A stretch of 64,000 bases of DNA from Xiphophorus maculatus (GCF_002775205.1 NC_036454.1:29932783-29996782); one strand, 5' to 3'. Counted from the stretch's first letter, positions 1 to 13,205 are shown. Translations and numbers: made by a program. The notes: generated by a model from the letters alone, not told the origin.

Positions 1-2
1 TC

Positions 3-4
<2 letters not shown>

Positions 5-80
<76 letters not shown>
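5..80. repeat. TA microsatellite
   Basis: Uninterrupted TA dinucleotides, about 38 units. Confidence 0.97.
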
Positions 81-83
<3 letters not shown>

Positions 84-677
84 TATATATGCCACTTGCA
101 TCTGGAAGATCTGATCTGATCTGATCGTATCTCTCTGCTGAATCCCAAGTTCACCTGTTTCATGGGATAAAGTAAAATTTTTCACATCCTAGAGTAATGG
201 GCCACATTTAAACACTTCCTCAAGTGTCCAGACTTTGAATGCTGGTGAGAACGTCCAGCCTACTTTGGGGAGAATTTTCCATCTACTAGAAGAACAAAAG
301 TAAAGCCTTCTAGAGAAAAAAAAAGAAACAAAACAACCCATAAAAGTTCTCGGAAATGTGCTGAGCATAAATCCATCACTATACAAAATCCTGTATGCTG
401 GCTGCGTGCAATTCTTTCCAAATACAACACGATTGATTGAAGAAAAATACATAGACAGGCTTGAAAACATATTCATACTCCCTGGACTTCATCCTGTTTT
501 GTCATGTCGTGCTTCAAACCTCAATGTGATTTATTGGGTTCATATCAGACACACCAAAGCAAAAATGATGAGTATTTGTAACGTTGAAGGAAAATGTGAA
601 AGGGTTTTCTCATTTTTATGTTCCGTCTCCCTGAAGCAATGCTTTGTAGAACCCCCTCTGGTACTGTAATTACAGCT

Positions 678-1500
678 TTAAAGGAGCAGTATTATGTTTT
701 CCACACACAAAGCACCATTTTATAGCACAATCAAGTAATTATGTTACTTTCGGTTGTTATAAAAATGCTGTATACACAATAGTTAAATAAAACAATATTT
801 AAGCAGATAACTGGAAGCAGCAGATGGCAATGTTTATTTTAATCAAAGGATATCTCCTTCTCTGAACAGGAACGGCTCACATCTCTTGTGCACAGCAAGA
901 GCGCCCACCAGTGGTGATTAGCTATGTTTTTTATCTTCAAATTTGCAACCAAACAGATTCGGAGCATAATCACACCGAAAGTGTCTCAGAATCTGAAATC
1001 TAGAGGTTCATTAATTTCTGTGTTCTGGAACACCACATATACATCAAACTTATCTTAAAAAGAAATTTGACTACATAATTTAAGGCATTGAAATTGGGCC
1101 TCTGTCTCTTTAAGAAACTCTTCGTTTTTCTGAAACTCTGCCTTCAGGGAGTCATCACATGGCTCCCCTCTTAACCCTTAAACAACATTTTTACCAGTGT
1201 TGCCCTGAGTAGTAGCTCCTATAATGAGCTCAGCTGATGCTCAGTTCCACCAGGTGTTTGCTAATTGCTGCTGGCTAGTCTGAAGGAGCTGAGTGAGGGA
1301 GCTGCAGGGGTGGGGCTGCTCTGTGAGACAGAATGTTGGAAAGGAGGAGGAGCTTTGTCTTTGAAGGCGGAGCTTGGTCTCCCCAGACGTTTTCCACAGC
1401 TAAATGGTTGCCATGGGAGATTAAAGGATTTTTCAAACATGCACAAAAAAAATCAGAGGAACACTCCAGCTGTGTTTTTGATGAGGGGATAACCAGTATA
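678..1500 (-). mobile_element. TTAA-flanked repeat family, copy 1
   Basis: Starts TTAAAGGAGCAGTATTATG and carries the family blocks in reverse order: CTCTGTCTCTTTAAGAAACT, CACCAGGTGTTTGCTAATTG, GGCTAGTCTGAAGGAGCTGA, GGTTGCCATGGGAGATTAAA. It fades near 1500 without the matching terminus. It is non-coding; open frames on both strands here are accidental. Confidence 0.75.
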
Positions 1501-1569
1501 CCAGTTTTCTATTCTAGATAATGAACTCTCTTTTAAAAATCACGTAGCAAATCTACTACAGACATTGAA

Positions 1570-1830
1570 AATGAAAATTGGGTTTTATTATCAAAGTGGA
1601 TCTTGTTTTACAATCAAAGCTAGAAGAAAATTGGTAGCAGCGGCATTCCTGCCACTTTTGGAATGTCGTACACAGCATTGAATACTGTGTATCACTGCGC
1701 TTTAAGATTTATTACCGGTAGCAGACGTTTGACACATCCTTGTGATTTGTACGCAAAAACTGAATGGCCTCCTTTAAGTGTACGGAGAAACAATCATTTA
1801 ATGATCATGACATATAAATCTCTACTCGGT
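1570..1830 (+). repeat. LINE reverse transcriptase fragment
   Basis: One frame reads KLVAAAFLPLLECRTQH, with stops, then ALRFITGS-like residues. This resembles the RT segment downstream of the catalytic palm in fish non-LTR elements. It is short, stop-ridden and unassigned to family. Confidence 0.45.
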
Positions 1831-2319
1831 CTATAGATATGTATATATATCCATAAAACTTACACATACACATGATCATGTGATTAAAAATACATGTTAT
1901 AAAAATATAATACAAATACAAGATTACTAAAAGAGAGGATAAAGTGTGATGATAACCCAACACTGGCCTCTTGTGGCTCACAGGACTCATTACATGTTTT
2001 CTCTCTTGAAGTTTGACATTTTCCAAAGCACATTACTGGAGTTTGTCTGCCGGTTGTTGACGGAGTCTGTCGAAGCAGTCATTGGTTCATGTTTGCAGGG
2101 AGAACTAGCAATTATCTGCAGGCTGATAATCAGTAAAACGTTTTAGCAACTTCTCAAGCCACAAACAAAAAAGGCTTTCTGTATGGACACGGGCACTAAT
2201 CTCACCGATTGATAACGTTTCTTAAAGCTGCAGTATTTATGAAAAATAATTTGAGAAAAGTTAAAACACTGCAGATTTAAAAGCAGGATAAACCGGGCAT
2301 TTTCTGTCACTGCTCCCAA

Positions 2320-2575
2320 TTTATACAACTCACCTTTCAATATTAGACCCGGCCATAGTCTGGAACACTTCAAAACTCTCCTTAAAACTTATTTTTATTT
2401 TTTGGCATTTAAAGCCTGACATTGTAATCTACATGTCCTGTATGTTTAATTTATTGTTTTAATCCGGCGTGTCCTTACTGGTGGTTTCATTAATGCTGCG
2501 CAGCACTTTGGTGCAGCTAATAGCTGTTTTTAAAGTGCTTTATAAATAAAGCTGACATTGACATGAAGGGGAGTT
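2320..2575 (+). repeat. L2-like LINE 3' tail
   Basis: CTGGAACACTTCAAAACTCT, CACTTTGGTGCAGCTAATAG and AGTGCTTTATAAATAAAGCT, then ACATTGACAT, match the 3' UTR type of L2-like LINEs, whose last bases form a short tandem tail. Confidence 0.55.
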
Positions 2576-4493
2576 TTGTTCTCTGCTGTCGCAACACGCA
2601 TTCTCAGGATGAGGGATTGCTGCAAATCCAACAACACAATGAAAGTGATTGATTACAATCTGCTAGGTTTCTTTAGACAAAAACTTTTTAAACTAATTTA
2701 ATGATAAACGGAACTCGCTGCACAGATTGAGGATTAACTGGAAAATATGTGATTAAATTACTTTTTTTTTTTTGCAAAGTGCCTTTTTATTGGGTGTGAA
2801 ATGGCATTACATATATGAACTGTATTAAATTGAATAGAATTTAAGATCACTTCAGCAACCTGGAGCCTCACTAACGTCACTTCACCACAAAGCGAAGGGA
2901 GTTAAACCCAAAAGAACAACTTTGGTCCTGGGCGAAACGTAAGGTGACTGACGCAGGGAGAAGGAAACCCCAAAATGCTTCAAATAAAGTCATGCGGTTT
3001 ATGAAAATGTCCAGGAAATGTAAAACTATTTAAAAAGGAAATTAGAAGTAAAACAAAAATTCTCTCTGTCATCCTTTTTTTTCCTAACAAATGGAAAAAG
3101 TTTCGCTAATTATCAAATGTAAATAGTTGCAACAGATGTTCACCGAAGCTAATAACAGTTTGGGATCGATCGTTTCCAGGACGATCCATCGCATTGTTGC
3201 ATTTTTCAGGGTTTCTTACGATGTTGCCAATCGGCATGAGTGCTCAGAAATCAATCGGAGGGTAAAGGTCAAGCGTGTTCTAGTGCTGTTTGGCAACCAG
3301 TGAACCATACGTGGGGGACTGTCAAAGTGGTCAACGGCGGTGCTGCGTTCAGGACCGTTTTACCGTTTATACGAACACACAATCAACGGCTGTAGCGAGG
3401 TGGAACACACACAAACTGGTCAAGTCAGACTCTTGTGAAACAGGCTGCGCCGGTGCCAAGATCAAGTGGAATGTAGTAATTGTAACGAGCGCGGCCAGTT
3501 GGATTTTAAGAGCGGGTTTAATAGCCGGAGAGCTCTTAACCGACTTCATCCACCAGAGGTGAGCCTGGCACGTTGCTCAGGTGGGGTGGAAGAGGCCTGG
3601 AGCTTTATCCAGATCCTGCCAACTGCTACTCACAAGGAAGCACAAAGACAACACTGTTCACCCACCAGCAACTCCTGATGAGTAATCCTTGGGGATTGGA
3701 ACTTTAAAAGCCATCGGTGGTGGAAAGAAAAAAATAGCTAAACAAAAGACACAACACTACAGAGATACAGGATGTAACTATATAATTGTAAGCTAGACTG
3801 AAGACCTGTCCAGGGTGACCGCGCCTCTCGCCTGCTGACCGCTGCAGACGGGTACCTGCAGCCCCCGCTGCCCCACTCGGGATGAACATGTTGGATAAAG
3901 GAACAAACTTATTCACATGTGATTTTAATTCTGTTTCTTTATTTAATTGAAACGCCGCAATTGCAAAGTCGTGGGGTTTCCTCTTCAGCATTAATGCTAA
4001 TGGAACAAAGTTTTGTGCACATAATGGAAACGCAGCTGCTGCTGGCCAGACACGGTGGTGGTAGAGTCATGGACCTGGGCGAATTCATGAAATGGATAGG
4101 ACTGTGAATTCTGGCCTCTACTAGAAACTGCTGAAGGAAAGAGTCTGACCATCAGTTTGTGAGTAGCAGTCAACGATCTGAAGCGCATTAGTACAAATAA
4201 AACAAAGGTATTTTAATAGTGGCCTTGTAAAATACTGGACTTGAAAGCCAGCAGTTTGGCTGGATGAAATCATTTGGACCAAAATCTCTCCACTGCGATG
4301 GAAAAGCCTCACTGCCTGTTGCTGCAGGTTTAGGTTTATTTTACCACAGATGGCAAGGATGGCTGAATCAATTCTTTTAATAATTGAAATCATGCGAAAT
4401 CTTTTTTTTTGTTTTTTTTTTGTGCCTACTCGGGTTACCTTTGATACTAAATTTCAAGTGTGACAAAAAGGCCAAAATAGAAGAAATATGATT
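2576..4493. other. gene-free stretch, nothing recognised
   Basis: No exon-like frame, repeat family or RNA gene recognised. It has a T run near 2761 and some unusually CpG-bearing sequence near 3290-3560 with no gene signature. Confidence 0.5.
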
Positions 4494-4523
4494 AACAAGT
4501 CATTAACATCTTAATGACTTGTT
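4494..4523. repeat. perfect short-loop hairpin
   Basis: AACAAGTCATTAA, loop CATC, then TTAATGACTTGTT. Arms of 13 with no mismatch. Confidence 0.85.
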
Positions 4524-4565
4524 CACAAAGAATCCAAGCACAATGAGGTTTTTTTTGTGTGGTTC

Positions 4566-4695
4566 CAGAAACTGACGATCTGACGGATCTTTTTCTAACT
4601 CGCTTAGAAAGTTTGTTGAATGAAACATCCAACAAATTCATTCAACAAACTCGCTGAGCTCGTTAGAGAAAGATCTGTCAGACCGACAGTTTCCA
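4566..4695. repeat. imperfect long hairpin
   Basis: The left arm (4566-4622: AGAAACTGACGATCTGACGG ... GTTTGTTGAATGA) is the reverse complement of the right arm (4638-4695: TCATTCAACAAACTCGCTGA ... CCGACAGTTTCC) with a few mismatches and a small bulge. The loop is about 15 bases. It is the size and shape of a foldback miniature element. Confidence 0.75.
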
Positions 4696-4700
4696 AAACA

Positions 4701-4722
4701 ACACACACACACACACACACAC
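4701..4722. repeat. AC microsatellite
   Basis: About 11 AC units, directly after the 4566 hairpin. Confidence 0.9.
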
Positions 4723-7569
4723 AAAAAAAACCTCATAAATGCAAACAGGATTGCAGAGTCCAATTGTCTCTCTCTTTAAAAAGCAGCTGCGGCCAGGTCA
4801 TCTGGTAAAAGCCAGGTCCAGCTTCCCATGGGAACATTGTCAGTACATCATAATTCTAAATTGCTTTCTGATCTGTGAGTTGGTGTTCAAACGAGTGAAG
4901 GTCTGAGTCCTGCAGGCTAAATGAGGCCAATTTCAACAGTTTATACGACTAGAAAAGCTAAAAGTTCAGACCAGTAACATAACAGAGGAAAGACGGGGCT
5001 GGTAGTTTAGAGCTCAGGACTGTTACAGCTGGAGTTGGCAGAGTGGCGTCACCAGATTCCAGTCACGACCTCTGGGAACGGCTGGACACAGGAGCAAAGT
5101 CCAAGGACCAGTTGGAAGAAACCATATAGAGTCCTCAGTCTCACCCACGCCTTAGACGACCCGAGAACGGATGCTTGGACTTGAAAGTTTGCCTCGCAGC
5201 GTAGAAACTCATCCAGTTTTGTTTTGACGACTGGGCAAACATTCTGGACTCTTTGATAAGCCAAATATGCACAGACATACAGTATGCATATGTAAATTTG
5301 CTTTACTAGGGGGGTAAAGAAATGACAAGTGACACAAAACAAAAATAGCTAACGACGTTTCTAGCTAGCCTCCGGAATTCCTTGAACTTTTGTACGGCCA
5401 TCAAACTAAACAGTCGCCACAAGACTGTTGTGCAGTTTAGATTCCTTCAAGTTATTTGCTTACAGGCTCAGGGTTCTGTGGTGCGTTTATTAAACCACAG
5501 AAACCTAAACGAGAAGGAACAATATAAAGTTGTGCTAATCTACTTATAAGCCAAGTACAGCAGTAGCCTGTTGAGGAGCAAAATAAAGTAAAGGTGCAGA
5601 AGTTCAGTTCAGAAGACTGTCCACGGAAGCAGCTAATTGCACACGCGCAGCTCCGCGCCCACCAGTCACGCGCTCCAAAAGACTCGCCCTGCAGTTACAA
5701 CAAGCAACAAAATGGAGCCGGAAGATGTTCAGCAAAAGCTAAAACGCCTACCCAACGTTCAGCCTGAAAACAAACACGTCTTAATTAAAATGTCGAATTA
5801 ACGAGCAATGCTGACAGCCTGTAGAACAACGACGCCAGAGAGAACTTGTTCTACAGTTACCAAAAACCAAGAACAATTTCTGCTTCCTCACTACTGTTAG
5901 GTGCTGCGTTCACTGTGGCGTCTGGCCAACATGATGGAAGCCTTGATCTAAACACACTGAACGCTCATCAGCTTCAGTTTAATTTGAGTTAATTATCTGT
6001 GGGGAAAATTAGTAACTAAAACCTACATTTTGTTTTAAAGGACTCAAACTAAGCAAAGCACAGCATCACATATTAACATGATTTATTAGCATATCATCTA
6101 GAATAGATTATCAATACACTTGAATGTCATTTGGCAAAATAACAACAAAAAAGGTTCGTTAGTGGGCTCAACATAATCTCAAGAATCAAAACAGATCAAA
6201 CTTTTATTTACAGAAGACATCAAGACTTTCCACCTGATTCACAATCAAACCTGGATACCTGCACATGAAGAGGCTTCACCTTTAAAAGACGAGTGAAGCC
6301 CAACATCAGCAGCTTCCAGGTCTCACTGCGAGACGGGAGGATTGACTACTGCCAAGCTTTACTATCAGGTTCAGAGAAAAGGAACCCGACATTTGGGTTT
6401 TAGTAGAGCTGCACTGATCAGACTTTTCCTGGTGCAAACCAATTTCTAGAACTCATAAACAAAATGTGCTGCAGGTTCCGTGGTAGAGGTAGTGGCTCTG
6501 ATGGCGTTTAACCTTCATAAGAGTTCTGAGTCATTGATTGGATGGTTTGAGTTCTTAAGTTACTTGAAGCATGATTGGTGCATCACTAAAACAATACACA
6601 TTTTCAATTTGGACCTGGCAGAACCAGAACATCAACCTTCTTCAGTGAAGTTTGTGCTTTTGTAACATGTGCTAACCCCAACCATGTGTTCATGGAAAAC
6701 TGTTCTAGTTCTGGACACTGTCAGCCAACAAGAGCACTTTCAATACTTCTGTCGAAGGCAATATTGGAGTATGTGTACATATTACTAATAAAAATGAACA
6801 GCAGTGAAATATTATGCATAGCACACATTCACAGCACCTACAGTATGATACGCTGTTAAATCAATACGTACAAATCAAATATTTACAGGGATGAAAATTT
6901 GCCGCGGGACACTGGAGAGCTTTAAATAAACACTAATGTTTATGAAACAGACAGATAAGATGCAAAAATAAAAAAAATAGGTGCAAAACTAGCAAACAAC
7001 TTTTAGAAACCAACAAATTGTGAGGTAAACCCCCCTATAACCAATGATCCCACACTTTACAGGTGAGCTCTGGAAAACAAAACGAGTGACCCTGTTTGAT
7101 GGCTGTACCATTCCAAAAAACACAAAGAAAATTAGGGTATTTCTCCAAAAACACTAACGTTCAAACAGCTGCATTAGTCCAGCATAAAAACACTGGTTAA
7201 ATTCTGAGTTCAACTCTTATTTCATCATATTTGAAGTCGGCTTAAACGCACTAACATACAAAACAGGGCACATTAAAAGTCAAATGTTGCTACAACATTT
7301 CTCCAAAGGGATTCTCTCAAAGACACATGCTCTTGTACCAGGCAGGGGGGATAGATTGTAAAGACGCAGCGTTAAGGTCGTAGGTCGTGGAGGTCTTCGG
7401 GGCGGTTGGTTCTGCTGCTCCGCTGCTGCACAAACAAAAGCAGAACAAAAAAAAAATCATCGAGACGACCTGACGCTGACTGGAAAGACAAAGAAAAGCA
7501 CCGACAGCAAGCAGCTGAACGTTTCATTAAAACTAAAGCAAGTGTGACGACATTTTTCAGACGCGAGAG
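4723..7569. other. gene-free stretch, nothing recognised
   Basis: AT-rich unique-looking sequence with a modest CpG-bearing patch at 5635-5830. No conserved protein motif was seen. gins4, the neighbour of GOLGA7 in human, would be expected on this side on the minus strand, but no GINS4-like exon was found. Confidence 0.45.
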
Positions 7570-7750
7570 CAGCCAGGCGTTTTGCACAGCCGAATGGTCG
7601 CCATGGGAGACGAACGGATTCTCAAACACGCATGGCAGAATCAAGGCAACGCTCCAGGCACGTTTTTGACGAGGGAACACCGATGCAACATGATGTGAAG
7701 CTAAACAAAAAAAGAGAAAAAGTCAATTTTACATAATACTGTCCCTTTAA
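7570..7750 (-). mobile_element. TTAA-flanked repeat family, partial copy 2
   Basis: GCACAGCCGAATGGTCGCCA through ATAATACTGTCCCTTTAA matches one half of the family, with the terminus ending at a TTAA. The other half is not recognisable. Confidence 0.7.
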
Positions 7751-8430
7751 AAATAAAATAATTTTTTCACAACAGATGCAATTTTTAAAAGATTTCCCTC
7801 ACTTTCTTTTCTAAAAAAAGAAAAATAAATTTTTCAAAAAGTGGATTTTGATTCAATCTTCCCTTCTGTGAGTTTTATGAAGGAGTGTTGGGGCTCGCCC
7901 ATAAGAATTTCTGCTTAATGACAAGAATTTAGTCATAATAGTATCAGAATAAAAGTCCAATTTTCACCAGAAAAAAAATTAATAAAATTACAAAAATAAA
8001 TCTGGATTTTTAACATCTTCACGACCAAGTCCCCTTCTCTAAGAGGGACTCACTGGACCCTCTGAACCAGATGCTTTCCTGGTGTCTCTAGGTGTTGATC
8101 ACCCAGCAGAGGGTGAAGAGTAATGTCAATTTGACTCGATTCTAGTTCTTTCCACTTTGCATCATACTCCTCTTCACACCAGTAAAACAGCAGAGTCAGT
8201 TGTGCTGCTCTGTAATCATTTCCCAAACATTACTCCTTTATCTCTTGGTAATTGGTCATGTTTTATAGTGTACCCTCGGTTCCTTGTTCCGCCATATAAA
8301 CCTAGAGACGGTTCGGTTCCACTCATTAAACTGCTTAGGGGAAACCGGGGAAAGTTGAGCCAAAGGATAAGTTGAGTGTTGCTCTTCATTTCTAGGGAAT
8401 AGTAAAAAAAAATAATAATAAATTAAATTA

Positions 8431-8632
8431 GGCGTGCCGTGGTGGCGTAGCGGTTGGCGCGACCCGTGTTTGGAGGCCTTCAGTCCTCGACGCGGCAGTC
8501 GCGGGTTCGACTCCCGGACCCGACGACATTTGCCACATGTCTTCCCCCCTCTCCTTCCCCGTTTCCTGTCAGCCTACTATCACATAAGGGACACTAGAGC
8601 CCACAAAAAGACCCCCTGGAGGGGTAAAAAAA
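8431..8632 (+). mobile_element. tRNA-derived SINE
   Basis: The head has an A box (TGGCGTAGCGG) and a B box (GGTTCGACTCC) with tRNA-like spacing, followed by a pyrimidine-rich body (CATGTCTTCCCCCCTCTCC), CCTGTCAGCCTACTATCACA and an A-rich tail. AATTAAATTA stands on both sides (8421-8430 and 8633-8642) as the target duplication. The arrangement is typical of fish tRNA SINEs. The open frame across it is not a gene. Confidence 0.85.
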
Positions 8633-8793
8633 AATTAAATTAATAAATAATTGATCATGTGGCGTCATCTGATGAAGTTTGGGAAAGAGCGCCATGGGTA
8701 AAGCGGTTAGACTTTGATTTCTTACAAACCGCTCTTTAAGTTTTGAAAATGAATTTAGTCTGGCTTTTATAAATTGTACAATTGTACAAATGA

Positions 8794-8837
8794 GTTTGAC
8801 CTAAACCCAAACTCGTTCGTTTGGGTTTAGGTCAAAC
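8794..8837. repeat. perfect short-loop hairpin
   Basis: GTTTGACCTAAACCCAAAC, loop TCGTTC, then the exact reverse complement. Arms of 19. Confidence 0.9.
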
Positions 8838-8842
8838 GAATG

Positions 8843-11800
8843 ATGCGACCAGACTTCTGTATGAACCGTGCAGAACCCCAGAGCGACCCGCAGATGTCGC
8901 ACAGCGGCGCTCCGTTTACTGAAGTGATAACGGATAACGGGGCCCTTTAAGGACTTATTTCAAAGTTAATTCAGCAATGGGAGCTGATGTTGTTGTGACA
9001 AAATCAGAAGGAAATTGATTAAAAGGAAGCAGAGCCAAAAACAACGGCCCTCTGTGGAGCACTGAGTGCAAAACATGTACAGAAGCCTGTCTGGATGCGT
9101 AATCAGAGCTAAGAGTGGTAGAGCCGGGATGGGACGCGCTTCACTGACAGACTTCTTTCATAATTAGGATTTTTTTTTTTTCAGCCATTGTTTGCATCTG
9201 GTCAAAATTATGACACGTCTCAGGTTAATGACATAAAAGTCGGATAAAATGAGACACGACTGTTCTGCCTGCAGTCGCTTTGAAAACAATCGGATGTGTT
9301 AGGAAAAACACACTGAATTTGAGTGCTGTGTGAAAGTATTATTATAAATAATAAAATACTGAAATCCCTGTGATAAGACATCTAGTTAAAGAAAATTGCA
9401 TCAGGTTGTTGTATTTTTTGATTTAAAATATCTTATTTGTAATGTAAATATAACTTCAGGCTGTCTAATCATTTCATCAGGCCAACAGCAGTGTGTCATT
9501 TTAATCCTGCTGTTATTGAACAGGCGCCAATCCTTTTAAACTGGGAGACACTGAGCAGCGTTTACCTCCAAGTATTTCAATTCAACTTCCACTTCTTTCG
9601 ACAATTTTAATTGTATTGTAACAATTTTCAAAAGGACCCTCCGAGCTGTTCACGTGGTTTCTGCCAGCTTCACCAACTCAGATTCGACGAAACTTCAATT
9701 TCATGTCTAGTCTTTAAGACTACGAACAAAGTTTTAAACCTGTACTGTGACAGAAATGACTGAGCCGGCACCAATTTAAGACTTTTTAAAGATGCACAGA
9801 CACTTTGATTTAAGCTAATATACTTTGTCGTCTGGAGTTTACATTTCAGGCGGATGAATCTGTTTCAATCCGTAGCTACTAGCATGTGTGACTCAGCCAC
9901 AGACTACGATTTGGTTTTTAGCTAAAAGTCATTTTTCAGGTAAGAATCCATTTATTTGAAGATATTTTGAGGAGCAGATGACATTTTAACAATGTTCTAT
10001 ATCACTGAGGTAAAGCAACAAAAGGAAGAGGCTGTCACCTCTGCTGACAGCAGGTCCAGAGTTAAGAGGCAGCTCCTCAGGCTTCAGCCAACAGTAATTG
10101 TGTGAATCAGCCTTAATCTGATCACACAATTGGAAGCATTGAAGTAGATGCATCAGGATGTTTGAAAGAGAGGCGCTGACTGCTTATCAACATGATTTAC
10201 AGCCCTGCATAATAACAGCAATTAAAAGAAACAGGTGAAAATTATCCCCCCGTTTTGGCCTGTGAAAAATGAACTTGACAGCTGAAGAAAAGCTCCATTT
10301 TCAGGGAATGAAAAAAAGGAACACGACGCTAACGACAAACATGTCTTCTGGCCTCGCCCCGTCCAAGTCTGTTAAGTCTGCACAGACTCGATTTTTACAG
10401 GTTTGCGCGCCGAGCCAGGCGAGAGTGCGGCGACGGCAGAATGTGTTCGGAAACAGACGCCGGGACACGGACTTGGCGCCGTCGGCCTCCGACAGCCCAG
10501 GACGGTCTAGGGCCAAGCCCGTTTTCCCTCCCACCGAGGGCTGATCCATCACCGCCGCTCAACTTTTCACCTGGCAGACGGTCAGAAAGCAGAATTCCTG
10601 CTTTAAGCCTGCTAGACCTTCGACGGGAGGGAGACGAAGGTTTTATGTGTTCTGGAGGAGCTCAAGTTCAATAAGGAGTCCGTTGATTAAAGCTGAACAT
10701 TCCAGAGATCAGAGCTCTGGACCAGAGTGGCGTTTCTTCATTTTCAGCAGGGATGTATCAGGCCGTGCTTGGAGGAGACAAAGGAGAGACCTTGGCAGGA
10801 AACAGAAACTCTGAGATGGATGTACTGCAGGTCCCCGCAGTTGGATCTCTGGCTACGGTTCACCGTGCTTTTGACCCTGGTAAATATCCCATGCACACTT
10901 CTATCAACAGCTACTTATAAAAGTCCTGGCTTTACATTCCTCCGAAGGACTTGCATGTGAGCTGAGGCCCTCGGCTCGGAATTTCAGATGAGCAGAGAAA
11001 TCTTTTTGGTAGTTAGCCAACAGCAGAGCGATCCACAGGGGTCTGTGGTCACAAAGACGTTGCCAGACACAACATACCTCCGGTAACGCATTTACTGAGA
11101 AAGTCTCGCTCCTGAACGATGGTGGCGTCTCTCTGCTGTGGAGCCGCCACCTTACCCCGTCCTGCCTCTAACACAACAGAACCTTTCAGGATGATCTGGA
11201 GCTGGGAGGTCCTAGACGAGCTGGACTTTCAGAAAGATTGATGAGATGAGCGGTGTGGAAGATCTGTAGGTATTTGGACCGCCATCTGCGGCTGATGATC
11301 ATGGTGTGCTGCCTCAAGACGGTGGAGCATCGGAAATACTCCAGAGCAAAACGAGGTGGAGACGGTTGAGATGCTGGAGATCTTATAAGACCCAAAGATT
11401 CCTGAAATCAGTACCAAGTACGCCTTCATAAGATGGTACATGGTAGCAAAAGGCTTCCAATACAATATTTTGTATGTGTTGAATGGCAACAGTGGGAAGC
11501 AACGCAACATTAAGCCCAGATGGAGATTGAAGCAACAGCCTACAGAGAGTTAAGGAACTTTTGAAGTAATTACTTACTCTGGGTCTCATTTGGACTCACT
11601 AGAGTGTAAAGAGATTTTGACATATTAAAACATCACAGTGTGTCTCATTGAGGTTGACTGTGGAGTGAAGAGCTACCAGCTGGTTGAGGTCAGCATTGCT
11701 TCGTCTGACCAAGTTCTAGTAGAAGAGGCTCCGATTATTCTCAAATTATTTGTTTTGCTGCACTTTGGGTTTCCAGTAGGAACGATAAATGACAATGAGT

Positions 11801-12019
11801 GACGAACAAGACACAAACAACAGGCATTAAAGAAATTGCTGTTTGTACATCAGCACTCGGCTAATAATCCTGTTCTGGGGCTGATCGCTAGTGGATCCAT
11901 CCTCCACCAGGGGACTGTCTCACTCTGTCCTGATTGCATTAAATTGCTACGGCTAACAGATTAAACAGGAGGATAACAATACCCAAAACTCACAAGGCTT
12001 AGATGAGATTCTAATATTC
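8843..12019. other. gene-free stretch with possible conserved non-coding sequence
   Basis: No exon recognised. 10020-10240 has the look of a vertebrate conserved non-coding block (AACAGTAATTGTGTGAATCA, TTATCAACATGATTTACAGC, CATAATAACAGCAATTAAAA). 10380-10560 is locally GC- and CpG-rich with open frames on both strands but no family signature. Confidence 0.35.
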
Positions 12020-12520
12020 TAATATGAACGCACACCATTATCCAGATTGCTATTTTCATCGTTCTTTGGTGACGCTTTTGTTAAGCAGAGGGAAGCTGGT
12101 TAGAGTGCAGATAGATGGCGTTACAAATCCTAGGAGAAAACCAATTAAGCGTTTAAAGCAAATTCATCTGATAAAATGGTCCAGTCAAAGTTCTGACCTA
12201 AACCTCAAAGCCGATACCTGGGAAAACTTGAGTTTAAGCTGTGTTGCAAAAAGAATGGGCAACGTTTTGGGTTTTTTTATACTATGTGTGGAGCAACCCA
12301 AACGAGCTGGGGCAAAGTGAGAGGTGGCGCAACCAGACCTGACTCAGAGGCTTTAGACTTTTTTAATTTTTTATTTCTTTTTTCCAATGGTAGAAAAAGT
12401 TGAAACCCATTCATCACTCTCCTTCCACTTTCCAATTATGCACTACTTTGTGTCATTCACATAAAATCCCATTAAAACACTGAAGTTTGTTGCTTCGACA
12501 TAAAAGCGCCGAACGTGTTG
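12020..12520 (+). mobile_element. Tc1-like transposon remnant
   Basis: One frame reads WSSQSSDLNLKADTWENL, a decayed form of the Tc1 motif WPSQSPDLNPIE-LW that holds the last catalytic residue. Downstream sequence (CAATTATGCACTACTTTGTG, CACATAAAATCCCATTAAAA) matches the 3' end typical of fish Tc1 copies. The 5' two thirds are missing or unrecognisable. Confidence 0.6.
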
Positions 12521-13030
12521 CGACAAAGCGTACGCGCTCGGAGCCTCAGTCAGTTTAAATCAAAACTTCGTTTCTCGCCCTCAGGTGACCTAAAAGCAAC
12601 GCCGGAGCTCGTCTTAGTTCCCTCCAAATTTGGCTTGCACAGTCTACAAGCTAATGACTTTTAAAGCGTGATAATCGCTTAATTAATCCCACTTATTGAA
12701 GGACTTAACAATATCCACAGGGTTCCTGTGATTAAGAGATTCCCCATCACTTTGGATGTGTCGCTCGGGTTTTGGTTAGCTCGTGTGTTTTAAACATCAG
12801 GCTCTCGGTTAATTTACAGTATGACTAAACACTGCGCGCTACAATGTGAACATTGAGGAGGAAGAATAATCCCTAAAAAATGCTCCATAAAAACAGGCTT
12901 CCTGGTGGGGAAGTAGCTCGGTAATATTACTCACAGCTCCTAACTTTGATGTGGGATCCGTCTCCGAGTGGGTAGGAGGCGTTCCTTTTAAGAGCAATGG
13001 ACAGAGGGGCGAAAGGGGAGAGCAGCTCGT

Positions 13031-13036
13031 TTTATT
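13031..13036 (-). terminator. golga7: candidate golga7 polyadenylation signal
   Basis: AATAAA on the minus strand, 170 bases past the stop codon. It is the first canonical signal downstream and would give a short 3' UTR. Other signals exist further on (near 12370), so a longer transcript is possible. Confidence 0.4.
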
Positions 13037-13205
13037 ACTCCTCTTTACTTCCAGGGCCAAGGCGCTCCAAACTTCAGTTACAACTTTGGGAAAAAATGTG
13101 CGTGCTGTCGAAATGTTTAGCTTGCGGAGCGCGATACATCACCGTCTGAACTAATGGAACGGGTCGTTGGCTCTGGTTGCGGTTGGACTCACCACGGGAT
13201 CGCTT

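Noticed and set aside
8434..8643. Possible tRNA gene at the start of the SINE
   Set aside because: The A and B boxes are present, but the body, A-rich tail and flanking duplication show a SINE rather than a functional tRNA gene. No clean cloverleaf with acceptor stem was seen.
1..13000. gins4, expected beside golga7 from human gene order
   Set aside because: No exon resembling GINS4 was found on either strand in this part; it may lie outside the window or have moved.
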